Assembly (NCBI RefSeq): GCF_000169175.1
Contig: NZ_AAWS01000008.1
Location: forward strand, 124,001-188,000
From: Microscilla marina ATCC 23134
GTDB taxonomy: Bacteria; Bacteroidota; Bacteroidia; Cytophagales; Microscillaceae
Reading direction: 5' to 3'
DNA length: 64,000 nucleotides
In this document: piece by piece, positions 42,724 through 52,107 of the stretch
Layout: every line of letters begins with the position of its first letter
Numbering within the stretch: position 1 is the first letter of the stretch
Position numbers and translations under genes: made by a program
The notes under the pieces: generated by a model
The model's input: the letters and a program-made list of their open reading frames with translations, nothing else
Database searches by the model: none
What the model was told of the DNA's origin: nothing

Positions 42724-45237
42724 TTATATAGGGTCTACATCAATGACAATTTGCAGCTTTTTAAATTCTTTGGATAATAAGACTTCTTCGCGTTGTTCTT
42801 GAATAAAGTGTTTGACCGCCTTAAGGTCAATTTTTTCACGTTCCAGTTTAATCAAAATTGTTTTGAGGTACTTGTTCCTGATCTTTTCAACCAAAGGGGC
42901 TTCAGGACCCAACACCCGGTCGCGCCCTAACTTGGTGGTAAGCTTATCGGCAAGCATTTGGGCTGCCCTTGCACTGGCGCCTTTGTCTATGTGCTTGGTA
43001 GTAAGCTTGATCAATCGGGTAAATGGTGGATACTTAAAATACTGTCGGTCTTCTATTTCCTTACGATACATCCCCTCATAGTCTCCGGCAATTATTTTAT
43101 GCAAAACGTCTTGCTGAGTGTCGGCCGTTTGTATAAGAACCAAACCCGGTTTGTCTTTACGCCCGGCACGTCCGCTTACTTGGGTCATAATCTGAAAAGC
43201 CCGCTCGTGCGAGCGAAAATCGGGAAAGTTGATGATACGGTCTGCGTCAAAAATACCTACCAGGCTTACATTGTCAAAGTCAAGCCCCTTGCTCAGCATT
43301 TGAGTGCCCACCAAAATTTCTATTTGTTGGTTTTCAAAGTCTTGAATAATTTGCTGGTAACTATTCTTGGCGCGGGTAGTATCCAAATCCATCCTTTGCA
43401 CCCTTGCCTGCGTAAACATCACCTTGAGTTCATCTTCTATCTTTTCGGTACCATAACCCACGGTTGCTATCTCCATAGAGCCACAAGCGGGACATTTTCG
43501 GGGGGGGGCTTCAATATGTCCGCAATAATGGCAACGCAGTTCGTTGCTGTACATGTGGTAAGTAAGGCTTACCGCGCAGTTTTCGCATTTGGGAATGTGG
43601 GCACAAGCACGACAACTCATATAAGGGGAATAGCCCCGGCGGTTTTGAAATAAAATAACCTGCTCTTGTACGTGCAAGCGTTCTTTGATAGCCTGTACCA
43701 AGGTAGAAGAGAAGCGAATGCTGCGCTTTTTCATTTTTTTTCGCTCTGCCGTCAAATCTACCAACTGAATATCGGGCAGGCGGGCACTGCCATAACGTTC
43801 TTTGAGCTGTACCAAACCATAGCGCCCCATTTTGGCATTGTAGAAGCTTTCGGTAGATGGGGTAGCAGAGCCCAACAATACCTTGCAATGTTGTTGGCGG
43901 GCAATGACCAGGGTCATATCGCGGGCATGATAACGGGGCGCCGGATCGTATTGTTTGTATGAGCTTTCGTGCTCTTCGTCAACAATAATAAGCCCCAGGT
44001 TATCAAAGGGTAAAAATACTGCCGAGCGTACCCCTACTACAAAGTTAAACCTGCCCGATACTACCCCTTGCCACACTTCTACCCGTTCGTTGTCCGAAAA
44101 CTTGGAGTGGTAAACGCCCATTTGGTTGCCAAAAATACGCTTAAGGCGTGACACAATCTGGGTAGTCAGGGCAATTTCGGGCAGCAAAAACAGCACTTGT
44201 GAACCACTCTCAAATACTTTTTGAATCAGGTCTATATAAATCTCCGTTTTACCGCTCCCGGTAACCCCATGCAGCAACACCACATCTTTTTCTTCAAAAT
44301 TGAGCATAATCTCACCGCTTACCTCTTGCTGGCGCTCCGATAGCTCTATTTTTACGTTAGGGTCAGGGATGTACTCATCAAAACGGGATACTATGATCTC
44401 AAACTCTTCAAAAATGCCATTCTTGGTCAAGGTCTTAAGTGCCGAGTTAGACAAGGTCTCGTTTTTGGTAAAAGCAGATTTGGCAAGCCCACCCTCATTG
44501 AGCATCCAATCTTTGTATACGGGTACGTGCCGCAGGTAATTTAGCAATACATCTTGTTGCTTGGGCTTTTTTTCCAACGACTTGGAAAGGGTGTCCAAGG
44601 TTTGTTTCTCGATGTATTCTTTACACAAGCGTATTTTTTTGAGCTTTTTGGGCTGATAGCGTTCCCTTATTTCTTCAAATACCAGCACTATTTCTTTGGC
44701 TACCAGTGATTTAATCAATTGATAAATATTGCGCACCCCCAACACTTCAGAGGCTTCGGTATACGACAATGACTGGGCTTCTTGCAGGGCTTCTATCAGG
44801 CGTTGCTCATTGTGGCTAAGGTCGGCATGTACCAGGTCGACATTGGGGTTGAGCTGTATCTTTGACTGGCTGCTTATCTTTAAGCCAGAGGGCAGCGCTA
44901 CATTGAGTACCTCACCAATATAACACATATAGTACCCCGCCATCCACTGAAACATTTCTATTTGTTGGGGAGTCACCATGGGCACCTCGTCCAGTAGTTC
45001 CAGCAAGTACTTTGCTTTGTAGTTGGTAGGTGGGTTTTTGTGAATGTGCGCCACTACTGCAGTCAATACTTTTTTGCTACCAAACTGCACAATTACTCTT
45101 GCCCCCACCTGAATAAGGTCGTTCATGGCCAATGGCACCCGATAAGTAAATAACTTGGGGATAGGCACGGGCAAAATCACGTCGACAAAATAAGTAATCA
45201 CTTCGGTGCTTCCAGTAGTATTAAGTTCAGTCTGCAT
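42724..45237 (-). CDS. priA: Primosomal replication-restart helicase PriA
   Basis: An 837-residue PriA. The N-terminal DNA-binding region begins VITYFVDVILPVPIPKLFTYRVP. The helicase core has Walker A GVTGSGKTEIYIDL (~322), Walker B VDEEHESSYKQ and GSATPSTES. A zinc region CRACAHIPKCENC plus CHYCGH and CPACGS interrupts the C-terminal helicase half, whose motifs include ILVGTQMLSKGLDFDNVSLVG and QVSGRAGR. It reloads the replisome at stalled forks. It is transcribed alone on the minus strand. Confidence 0.96.
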   Translation of the reverse strand: MQTELNTTGSTEVITYFVDVILPVPIPKLFTYRVPLAMNDLIQVGARVIVQFGSKKVLTAVVAHIHKNPPTNYKAKYLLELLDEVPMVTPQQIEMFQWMAGYYMCYIGEVLNVALPSGLKISSQSKIQLNPNVDLVHADLSHNEQRLIEALQEAQSLSYTEASEVLGVRNIYQLIKSLVAKEIVLVFEEIRERYQPKKLKKIRLCKEYIEKQTLDTLSKSLEKKPKQQDVLLNYLRHVPVYKDWMLNEGGLAKSAFTKNETLSNSALKTLTKNGIFEEFEIIVSRFDEYIPDPNVKIELSERQQEVSGEIMLNFEEKDVVLLHGVTGSGKTEIYIDLIQKVFESGSQVLFLLPEIALTTQIVSRLKRIFGNQMGVYHSKFSDNERVEVWQGVVSGRFNFVVGVRSAVFLPFDNLGLIIVDEEHESSYKQYDPAPRYHARDMTLVIARQQHCKVLLGSATPSTESFYNAKMGRYGLVQLKERYGSARLPDIQLVDLTAERKKMKKRSIRFSSTLVQAIKERLHVQEQVILFQNRRGYSPYMSCRACAHIPKCENCAVSLTYHMYSNELRCHYCGHIEAPPRKCPACGSMEIATVGYGTEKIEDELKVMFTQARVQRMDLDTTRAKNSYQQIIQDFENQQIEILVGTQMLSKGLDFDNVSLVGIFDADRIINFPDFRSHERAFQIMTQVSGRAGRKDKPGLVLIQTADTQQDVLHKIIAGDYEGMYRKEIEDRQYFKYPPFTRLIKLTTKHIDKGASARAAQMLADKLTTKLGRDRVLGPEAPLVEKIRNKYLKTILIKLEREKIDLKAVKHFIQEQREEVLLSKEFKKLQIVIDVDPI

Positions 45238-45282
45238 GCTTTATTTTCTTGGTATAATAGTCGGGAGACCCTACAGGAGCAA

Positions 45283-45304
45283 GCTTGAAGCTTCAAGCGA
45301 CAAG
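45283..45304 (+). repeat. Family A repeat copy with 16-bp palindrome
   Basis: GCTTGAAGCTTCAAGC (45283-45298) is a perfect palindrome and is followed by GACAAG, giving the family core GCTTCAAGCGACAAG (45290-45304). Confidence 0.55.
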
Positions 45305-45399
45305 TATACACTTTGGGGTTAGGTGTTAATGTATTTTAACCAACGGTTGACTATTTTCTATTTTAATCTTCAAAACAAACACAATTAACAAATATAAAA

Positions 45400-45444
45400 A
45401 AATGAGCATCAATTTTATCGTCTTTGATAAATTAATGCTCATTT
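45400..45444 (-). terminator. Terminator downstream of the propeller-SpoIIE gene
   Basis: AAATGAGCAT and ATGCTCATTT form a 10-bp outer stem, with an inner AATTTTATC / GATAAATT pairing. It lies downstream of the minus-strand sensor gene, and an AT-rich tail follows on that strand. Confidence 0.7.
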
Positions 45445-45493
45445 AAGTAGCAATTGTTAAAATAAAGTAACAATCATAGGAGAGCTTATTACT

Positions 45494-48400
45494 TCAGGTA
45501 GCATCTGCTTCGGGGTGGATTGCTTGTATTTCTACTCCAATTACCAGTATATCATCTACCTGGCTTTGTCCTTCCATCCATTCATATAGTTTTTTTTGTA
45601 ACAACTGTTTTTGTTGCTCGATGGGTTCGGCAGAGAGCTGGTAAATCAATTCCCTAAAACGCTTTTTCATGAATTTTTTACCATCGGCTCCCCCAAATTG
45701 ATCCTGAAAACCATCTGAGTAGATATAAAACGACGTGGGTTGGTCTATAGCAATGGTATGGTTGCGGTACTTGGTGGGCTGGTTGGCTTTACGATGACCA
45801 TTGATTTCGTACATATCGCCTTTTATTTCTTGTGCTTTTCCACCTTGTATGAGTAGCAAGGAGTTTTTAGCCCCCGCAAAATGCAGTTGAGAACGGTTTT
45901 TATCAATCACGCATATTGCCATGTCCATGCCATCCTGAATGTGGGTATCTTTACTTTTCAGAATACGCCTCATTACCTTATCCAAGGCATTTAGTATTTG
46001 ATGAGGTTGGTGTATCTTTTTTTGAATCACAATTTCGGCAAGCGCACTAGAGCCCAACATCGTCATCAAAGCACCCGATACCCCATGCCCGGTACAATCT
46101 GCCGCTACCAAAAAAATCAACCCTTCTGTTTCTTCAAACCAATAAAAATCTCCTGAAACAATATCGCGGGGCAGGTAAAGTACAAAGTGCGCAGGCAACG
46201 CCTTGAGCATTCGATCGGTCAAGGGCAAAATAGCTTGTTGAATCCTCTTTGCATACTTAATACCTGCCGTAATATCTTCATTTTTACGGTCAATCTGTTG
46301 GTAAATTTGTGCATTTTCTATAGCAATTGCCACATAAAGCGATAGGTTTTTTAGCAAATTGAGGTGGTAGTCTGTATAAGCATGGTGCTGAAAACTTTGG
46401 GCACTAATGACCCCTACCATTCTATCCTGAATCATCAGAGGCACATACACTGCTGAAGCGGGCATGGTACTTTGCGAACCATCCAGAAGGTATTGATCAG
46501 CCAAAAACGCTTCTTCAATGTACTGATATTGCTCTTCTACTACATTGCCCATCAGAATAGACTGTTTGTTTTCGATACACCATACCGAAAACTGGTTTTT
46601 TTCTGACATACTGCGTGAGTAGGGCTTATAGCGCATGTTCCGCTCTATGGCGAGTTCAAAGCTTACCTGTTGTGTTTCTGGCTGATAAATACCAATGCCA
46701 AAAATAGTAGCATCCATGAGCTTATTCACATTTTCATAAATGGTATTGAGCACCTTGTCTAAGTTGAGCGAAGCCGTAATTTCTTGCCCCATTTTGGTCA
46801 TCAGGCTTACATTCTTATAAGATTGCTCCAGGTAACTGTTTTGTACCTCCAGTTCTTTGGTACGTGCAGCCACAAGTTGCGCCAGGTGTTCTTTTTGGCG
46901 ACGCAAACGTGCAGTATACCAGCGAACCCCTCCAGTAATGATAAGTAAGCCCAATAACACATAGCTGATATACGCCCAAACCGTGCGGTACCAGGGAGGC
47001 AATATCTGAAAACGGTAATCAACTATTGGGCTTACTGCCTTGTACACATTGCGGGTTTGTAAATGTAGTACATAATTGCCCGCCGGAAGGTTGGTGTATT
47101 CTTTGTAGGTTTCGCTTGTCCAATCAGACCATTGCACGTCTAGCCCCTCCAGCCAGTAGCGGTATTGGTTTTGGTGGGCGTTGGCATAAAAAGTACTACT
47201 GGCAGCGAACCTTAAGCTGTGGTATTTGTAAGGTAGTACTGTAGCTTGGCGAGCAGGGTTGGTAAGGGTGCCCGAAAATATGACAGAATCTTTAGCTTCC
47301 AACACCAACACCTTACGCAGCAATGCACTGAACGAAAAAGGGGGCAAGGCAATGGTTGGGTCATAATGAATCAACCCCTCACGAGTGGCCAACAGCACGT
47401 CTTTATTGCCCAAGCTATTCAAATGCGGCGCTATTTTTTCGATAAATACTCCCCTCATTTTTTTCAGTGTTTGATCTTTCCGTTGGTAACCCTCATTGTT
47501 TTTTTTTAGTAATACCAAGTGGGGGTATTTGTCTGCTTTACTTTGCAACATTGCCCAGATGTTTTGTTGTGCATCGCTACGCAAATACAAAACGGCTTGT
47601 TGGGCACCCAGGAGTTGATTCAGTTTTTTTTCTCTTACAAATTGGTCTTGTGCCTGATGGTATACATAAATACCATCTTCACTGGCTACCACGTTTTTTC
47701 CATTTATTTTGTACACACGGTTGAACGTGTTAGAAGGCAAACCTTTGGCTTTGTTATACCATACTGTTTGAGTTATCTGACTATAGGTGGTTGTATCAAG
47801 CTTAAAGCGACATACCCCTTTTTGATCATTGCTTACCCAGAAATAGCCATTTTTACCTTCTTGCAAATAGCGGGCGTTATGCGAAAACCCTTTGACCTTA
47901 TGTTTAAGCTGCCACACATTATTTTTCCATTCGAGCAAAAACAAGCCACTTATACTGCCCGCCAGCAAGTACTTTGGACGATGGGCAATGTGGGTAAATG
48001 TCCATATATTTCCTGGCAGTGTTTCCAGTTCTTTGAGCTTTGGGTTAGTACCTAAAGTTTCAACCTGAACGACTCCAGGGTTGTAGGCTGCCAACAATTG
48101 GTTTTGTTCCATACTAAAAGCCCAGGTTTGATGAACAAAGTCAGACATTGGATAAAACCTGACGGTGTCTGACAAGGGGTTTTGATAGGAAGACCAATGA
48201 CGGTACTGGATGCCTTGCGAGGTGGCCGAAAAAAGCTTTTTTTGATGCACATAGGTGTCATAAACTGTCCCATTGATGCCATACAATTTAGAAAAAGGAG
48301 AGGCTACCTCAAGCAAGGCTATGCCATTAGACAATGCCGCCCATAAATTTCGGTTTTGATCGAGGTACAAGTAGTATACATTGTTGCCCTGTAACCCATT

Positions 48401-49297
48401 GCCTCGGTGTATATGCTGAATTACTTTGCCGGTTTTGTCAATAATAAGCACGCCTGCCCGATTGGTACCCAAGGCATAATAATGATCGTTTATTTTGGCA
48501 ATGCTGTAGAGTTTGTTTTGAGTAAAGAAATCATTGAGATGAGCAGCAAAGGGGCGGGTGTTTGTAGCGTTGTGTATGTAAAGTTTGGTACGGGTAAGCA
48601 ATAACCATTGTCCTTGAGACATGGGTACTGCATATTTTATATTTTTGTCTTCGAGCTTTTCAAATCGTTTGCTGGGCTTCAATTGCCCATTTTCCAGTTT
48701 CAGGATGCCTACTTTGGGGATACTTACATACAGTTGTTGGTTTAGCTTAAAAGCATACCCAAAACGAGTACCTGTAGGTGGGAGAATCACTTTGCATTTT
48801 CCTTGTTTGAGAATGACCAATTGTTCACGAGCCCTAAAGACAATGCCCTCGTTGGGCACTTCTCTTATGCCCCATACTGTCTGAAAGTCATGGGCGTTTT
48901 TAGGAAGCTTATCCATCAAAGAAGCCACATAAGTTTGCCCAGTGGCATTGGTAGATACATACCCTATAAAACCCTTGCCTCCAATGTATACCTTGCCATT
49001 ACTGCTATGGCATATCCCCCTTACAGACGATTTGTTGGGCAATTCTATCAAGCGCCAGTGTACACCGTCAAATTCTAACAAACCCATTGTATTGCCCACA
49101 TACAATACATGATGGTTATTTTGAGTAATGCGCCAGTTTTGATCGTGTGCATTGTAGTCTTTGGTAGTAAAGTTGGTAATAAATGGAACTCCTTTATTTT
49201 TAATAGGAAAAACAGGACTGGAGAGGGGTTGAGCATTTGTATAAAAGACACTGCACCACCATAAAATCATTGTTCGTAAAAGCTTGCCAAACCTCAT
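45494..49297 (-). CDS. Propeller sensor with Y_Y_Y, GAF and SpoIIE phosphatase domains
   Basis: A 1267-residue one-protein sensor. A signal peptide precedes a long periplasmic region with repeated beta-propeller strands (NHHVLYVGNTMGLLEFDG, SNGKVYIGGKGFIGYVS). A Y_Y_Y domain (YRYWLEGLDVQWSDW, ~700-760) and one membrane helix (~767-793) follow. The cytoplasmic part has a coiled coil, a GAF domain (~830-980, with FGIGIYQPETQQVSFELA) and a SpoIIE/PP2C phosphatase (~1040-1260, with VSGDFYW, ADCTGHGVSGAL, DGMDMAI and VDD). It links a periplasmic polysaccharide-type sensor to serine dephosphorylation instead of the histidine kinase usual in hybrid two-component systems. ATG 49297 gives a clean signal peptide. 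Confidence 0.92.
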   Translation of the reverse strand: MRFGKLLRTMILWWCSVFYTNAQPLSSPVFPIKNKGVPFITNFTTKDYNAHDQNWRITQNNHHVLYVGNTMGLLEFDGVHWRLIELPNKSSVRGICHSSNGKVYIGGKGFIGYVSTNATGQTYVASLMDKLPKNAHDFQTVWGIREVPNEGIVFRAREQLVILKQGKCKVILPPTGTRFGYAFKLNQQLYVSIPKVGILKLENGQLKPSKRFEKLEDKNIKYAVPMSQGQWLLLTRTKLYIHNATNTRPFAAHLNDFFTQNKLYSIAKINDHYYALGTNRAGVLIIDKTGKVIQHIHRGNGLQGNNVYYLYLDQNRNLWAALSNGIALLEVASPFSKLYGINGTVYDTYVHQKKLFSATSQGIQYRHWSSYQNPLSDTVRFYPMSDFVHQTWAFSMEQNQLLAAYNPGVVQVETLGTNPKLKELETLPGNIWTFTHIAHRPKYLLAGSISGLFLLEWKNNVWQLKHKVKGFSHNARYLQEGKNGYFWVSNDQKGVCRFKLDTTTYSQITQTVWYNKAKGLPSNTFNRVYKINGKNVVASEDGIYVYHQAQDQFVREKKLNQLLGAQQAVLYLRSDAQQNIWAMLQSKADKYPHLVLLKKNNEGYQRKDQTLKKMRGVFIEKIAPHLNSLGNKDVLLATREGLIHYDPTIALPPFSFSALLRKVLVLEAKDSVIFSGTLTNPARQATVLPYKYHSLRFAASSTFYANAHQNQYRYWLEGLDVQWSDWTSETYKEYTNLPAGNYVLHLQTRNVYKAVSPIVDYRFQILPPWYRTVWAYISYVLLGLLIITGGVRWYTARLRRQKEHLAQLVAARTKELEVQNSYLEQSYKNVSLMTKMGQEITASLNLDKVLNTIYENVNKLMDATIFGIGIYQPETQQVSFELAIERNMRYKPYSRSMSEKNQFSVWCIENKQSILMGNVVEEQYQYIEEAFLADQYLLDGSQSTMPASAVYVPLMIQDRMVGVISAQSFQHHAYTDYHLNLLKNLSLYVAIAIENAQIYQQIDRKNEDITAGIKYAKRIQQAILPLTDRMLKALPAHFVLYLPRDIVSGDFYWFEETEGLIFLVAADCTGHGVSGALMTMLGSSALAEIVIQKKIHQPHQILNALDKVMRRILKSKDTHIQDGMDMAICVIDKNRSQLHFAGAKNSLLLIQGGKAQEIKGDMYEINGHRKANQPTKYRNHTIAIDQPTSFYIYSDGFQDQFGGADGKKFMKKRFRELIYQLSAEPIEQQKQLLQKKLYEWMEGQSQVDDILVIGVEIQAIHPEADAT

Positions 49298-49399
49298 TTG
49301 TATTACTTTAAAGTTTTGGATTGAGCGTATTTACAATAACATACATTTTTTTTGCATTAAATCAAAAATTTTGCGTGAAGCAAGGGCTTGTTTAAGCTT

Positions 49400-49444
49400 C
49401 AATAAAAAATACCCAAGTTTGTTCGAGCAACAAACAAACCTGGG
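49400..49444 (-). terminator. Terminator of the aminotransferase/NTF2 unit
   Basis: CCCAAGTTTGTT (49412-49423) pairs with AACAAAC-AAACCTGGG around CGAGC. On the minus strand it is followed by TATTTTTTATT, a good intrinsic terminator after the NTF2-like gene. Confidence 0.75.
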
Positions 49445-49477
49445 CAAGTCATTAGACTGGTATTTATACAGCATGCA

Positions 49478-49930
49478 TTATCGATTTGTCTTGACAGGTC
49501 TATTGGTAGAAGTTTTGCTGACAATCTTCCAACCATCTTTTAGTTTAAGCAAAGTGAAGTAATCGGTGAAAACCCGTTTTTTGCCTGCAATGCTTACCTT
49601 GGCTGCTGCCGCTGAATCGGTAATGTCAATAGATAAGATTTTAGAGACTCGTTGGTTCACCTTTCCAGCTTTATAAAACCCATAATAAGTGGGCATGTCT
49701 ATTTCTGTATATGCTCCATTTTTCGAGAATTTCAGATAGGTTTTAGGGTGCAAGGCTTTCTTAAAACTGGCAATGTTGCTGTTGGCTCCTCCCTCAAAGT
49801 AATGCTTGATTACTTCTTGAATAAGCTCCATATCATCTTTATTCTGGCTTTGTGCCTGGGTGGGAGCACTGAACAATACCCACCAACCTAAAATGAATAG
49901 TGTAACTGTTTTACAGGTTTTTGTCATCAT
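49478..49930 (-). CDS. Exported NTF2-like (lumazine-binding-like) protein
   Basis: A 150-residue protein with a signal peptide (KTVTLFILGWWVLFSAPTQAQ, cut near AQAQ). The mature part resembles the Lumazine_bd_2/NTF2-like fold: a cone-shaped single domain with LIQEVIKHYFEGG at the start and VFTDYFTLLKLKDGWKIVSK at the end. Such proteins bind small ligands or act as accessory subunits; no enzymatic residues are certain. It starts 4 bp after the aminotransferase stop codon and is probably translated from the same mRNA. A terminator follows. Confidence 0.8.
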   Translation of the reverse strand: MMTKTCKTVTLFILGWWVLFSAPTQAQSQNKDDMELIQEVIKHYFEGGANSNIASFKKALHPKTYLKFSKNGAYTEIDMPTYYGFYKAGKVNQRVSKILSIDITDSAAAAKVSIAGKKRVFTDYFTLLKLKDGWKIVSKTSTNRPVKTNR

Positions 49931-49934
49931 TGGT

Positions 49935-51074
49935 CTATATTTTTTGCATAGTTTTCATACTACGCATTAGTTGTTTCATGTTGGCAAGTGTGCCTATACT
50001 TATCCGGCTCCACTCGCTTTTATCATGTCCTACTGCCTTAAGGTGGTGTGTTGCCAGTTGACTGTGAAAATTTGCGTATATTTTACCCGTTTGTACATAT
50101 ACAAAATTGGTGTCGCTGGCAATATAAGGCACCCCAGTTTGCCGAAGTTGTTGATAAAACCAGTTTTTAACTTCCTCGTTTTTTCTCACCGATTTTTTTA
50201 TAAACCTCTCATCTTTGAGCGAAGCCATAGCTGCCGCCAGCCCCAGCCCGTTGATCAACTGCCCAAAGCGCCCATTAAGCGCGTCCAGCTTTGTGGCAAT
50301 GTCTTTTCGTGCCAGGGCATAGCCTACCCGCATGCCCGCAAGCCCATACATTTTAGAAAAAGTGCGGGTAATGAGCACATTTTCTTGTTGACGCACCAAG
50401 GCTACCATCGATTGGGTATGAGTAGGGGGAGCGTATTCTATATAGGCTTCATCTACAAATACGGTGGCTTTTTTGCCTACTTCTTTACAAAAATCAGCCA
50501 GTTTTTGAGCACTCACAGAGGTACCCGTAGGATTGTTGGGGTTGCAAATCATGACCATACTGGTACGGTTGTCTATTGCCCGGCGCATGGCGGGCAAGTC
50601 CATACCAAACTTTGTGTCAAGGTTTACGTATTTTACCCTTGCGCCAAGCTGTTTTTCGGCATACGCCCCCGTCACATTAAAAGTAGGGCGTGGAATCACC
50701 AAGGTTTGTTGTTGGTTGCCATACAATATGGCAATCAGCGTGAGCAATTGATAAGAGCCATGTCCCAGCACCACGTTTTCGGGCTTGAGCCCTTCTTTTT
50801 TGGCAATGGCTTCTTTCAATGCCTGAGGGTTTACTTCATGGTAGGTAGGGTAGCGGTTGGCTCGATGCAACAGTTTTTCTATAGCTGCCTTGGCTTGGCG
50901 CGAAGGTCCATAAGGATTTTCATTAGAGAATAACCTGACCAGTTCTTCTTCGTTAGGATAATCATTGGCAGATTGGGCAAACACCCCTGTATGGGCAGCC
51001 ATTACCAAACCAGCCGACGAAAGTGTGGTATTTCTTAGCCAGTTTCGCCGGCTAAGCAGTGAGGTATTTTTCAT
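49935..51074 (-). CDS. Tat-exported HisC-like PLP aminotransferase
   Basis: A 379-residue fold-type I aminotransferase from ATG 51074. The leader LLSRRNWLRNTTLSSAG followed by a hydrophobic stretch is a twin-arginine (Tat) signal, so the folded enzyme is exported. The enzyme part resembles histidinol-phosphate aminotransferase: NENPYGPSRQAKAAIEKLL, NRYPTYHEVNPQALK, ICNPNNPTGT, and the PLP lysine in TRTFSKMYGLAGMRVGYAL. A periplasmic location is odd for HisC and suggests a role in amino-acid or phosphonate chemistry outside the cytoplasm, not histidine synthesis. It is coupled by a 4-bp gap to the NTF2-like gene. Confidence 0.85.
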   Translation of the reverse strand: MKNTSLLSRRNWLRNTTLSSAGLVMAAHTGVFAQSANDYPNEEELVRLFSNENPYGPSRQAKAAIEKLLHRANRYPTYHEVNPQALKEAIAKKEGLKPENVVLGHGSYQLLTLIAILYGNQQQTLVIPRPTFNVTGAYAEKQLGARVKYVNLDTKFGMDLPAMRRAIDNRTSMVMICNPNNPTGTSVSAQKLADFCKEVGKKATVFVDEAYIEYAPPTHTQSMVALVRQQENVLITRTFSKMYGLAGMRVGYALARKDIATKLDALNGRFGQLINGLGLAAAMASLKDERFIKKSVRKNEEVKNWFYQQLRQTGVPYIASDTNFVYVQTGKIYANFHSQLATHHLKAVGHDKSEWSRISIGTLANMKQLMRSMKTMQKI

Positions 51075-51247
51075 AAAGTTCAATGAGTGTTTGGTAAAAC
51101 AATTGCCCAAAACAAGCCCTTATGCTACTTTTAATCTACCTGATTCGTGAATCAGACAGTTCAAATCAAGCATCAGAAGGTTAGCTAAACAATTTGATGG
51201 TTGGGTCGTAATACGCTATTTGAACCCAAGAGGAGTTCTTGGATAAA

Positions 51248-51282
51248 TTGGCGGGAACAATAAAAAAAAATGGCTAATTTTG
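51248..51282 (+). promoter_or_regulatory. Putative Bacteroidota promoter of the DUF1573 gene
   Basis: TTG (51248-51250) and TAATTTTG (51275-51282) are 24 bp apart, slightly longer than usual for the -33/-7 pair. The -7 box lies 43 bp before the DUF1573 start codon. Confidence 0.45.
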
Positions 51283-51325
51283 CCATCTAAAGGTTTATAA
51301 GAAAAGACATATAATTGCTATTGCT

Positions 51326-51751
51326 ATGAAAAAAAGTTTAATAATATTGTTAACCAGCGTGTTTTTTTTGACTACTCAGGCATTTGCCCAAAAAGAAGCA
51401 GCAGAGGCACTTAAGCAAGACTTAAACCTCAAAACCCCTCGAATTACTTTTGCTCACAATGCTTATAACTTTAAAACTATCAAAGCAGATGAAGTGGTTA
51501 ACGTGACCTTTCACTTTAAAAATACAGGTACCAAACCCTTGCAAATTTATGATGTGCAAACTACTTGCGGTTGTACCTTGACCGATTGGGACAGAGAGGT
51601 AGTACACCCCAATGCAGTAGGTAAAATATCGGTAAGTTATCACCCGGCAAAAAAACAACAGCTAGGCAAACAACAAAAAGTAGTATTGATCATATCAAAC
51701 GCGATAAACCGGGAAGAAAAGGTTTATTTAGTAGGTGAAGTACTGAAATAG
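51326..51751 (+). CDS. Exported DUF1573 protein
   Basis: A 141-residue secreted protein. A signal peptide (MKKSLIILLTSVFFLTTQAFA) precedes one DUF1573 domain, an immunoglobulin-like module. Its signature VTFHFKNTGTKPLQIYDVQTTCGCT and YHPAKKQQLGKQQKVV is clear. DUF1573 proteins are abundant in Bacteroidota, usually periplasmic or surface-exposed; the function is unknown. It is transcribed alone, with the HisC-like gene divergent upstream and a repeat-rich gap downstream. Confidence 0.88.
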   Translation: MKKSLIILLTSVFFLTTQAFAQKEAAEALKQDLNLKTPRITFAHNAYNFKTIKADEVVNVTFHFKNTGTKPLQIYDVQTTCGCTLTDWDREVVHPNAVGKISVSYHPAKKQQLGKQQKVVLIISNAINREEKVYLVGEVLK

Positions 51752-51907
51752 CTTTAATTTGCAATGTAGTTCGTGGTGGCGACAGAGTTCTAGGTATGTC
51801 CTGTTCTACTGGCAGCCTGCCAAGGCTATCAACGCTGGACTCGGACTTCTAACTAACAAGGCGTACCTAGCTAGTACTCTGGACACTAAATATGTAAAGC
51901 GCTGTTT

Positions 51908-51950
51908 CGCGTAGCTACGGCTATGCTCTATTTTTGAAGATCGCTAGTAA
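51908..51950 (+). repeat. Family B dispersed repeat copy
   Basis: 37 of 43 bases match 15182-15224, 37 kb away. GAGCTCAACG follows at 51970-51979, linking it to family C. Confidence 0.7.
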
Positions 51951-52107
51951 CCAAAACCGAGCTTTTCGCGAGCTCAACGTAGTTAATTCATCAAAATTTC
52001 TACTTTACCTACTTAGAAGCCAGAGTACTAGAACCTTGTCAGGACTTCTAGTTGATAAATCCATAAACCACTGAAAATAAGTATATTATGAATTTACTAG
52101 CTACCTG

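Noticed and set aside
49971-50933. Long open frame antisense to the HisC-like aminotransferase
   Set aside because: It is fully inside a well-supported gene on the other strand, with Cys- and Phe-rich unlikely protein composition; a shadow.
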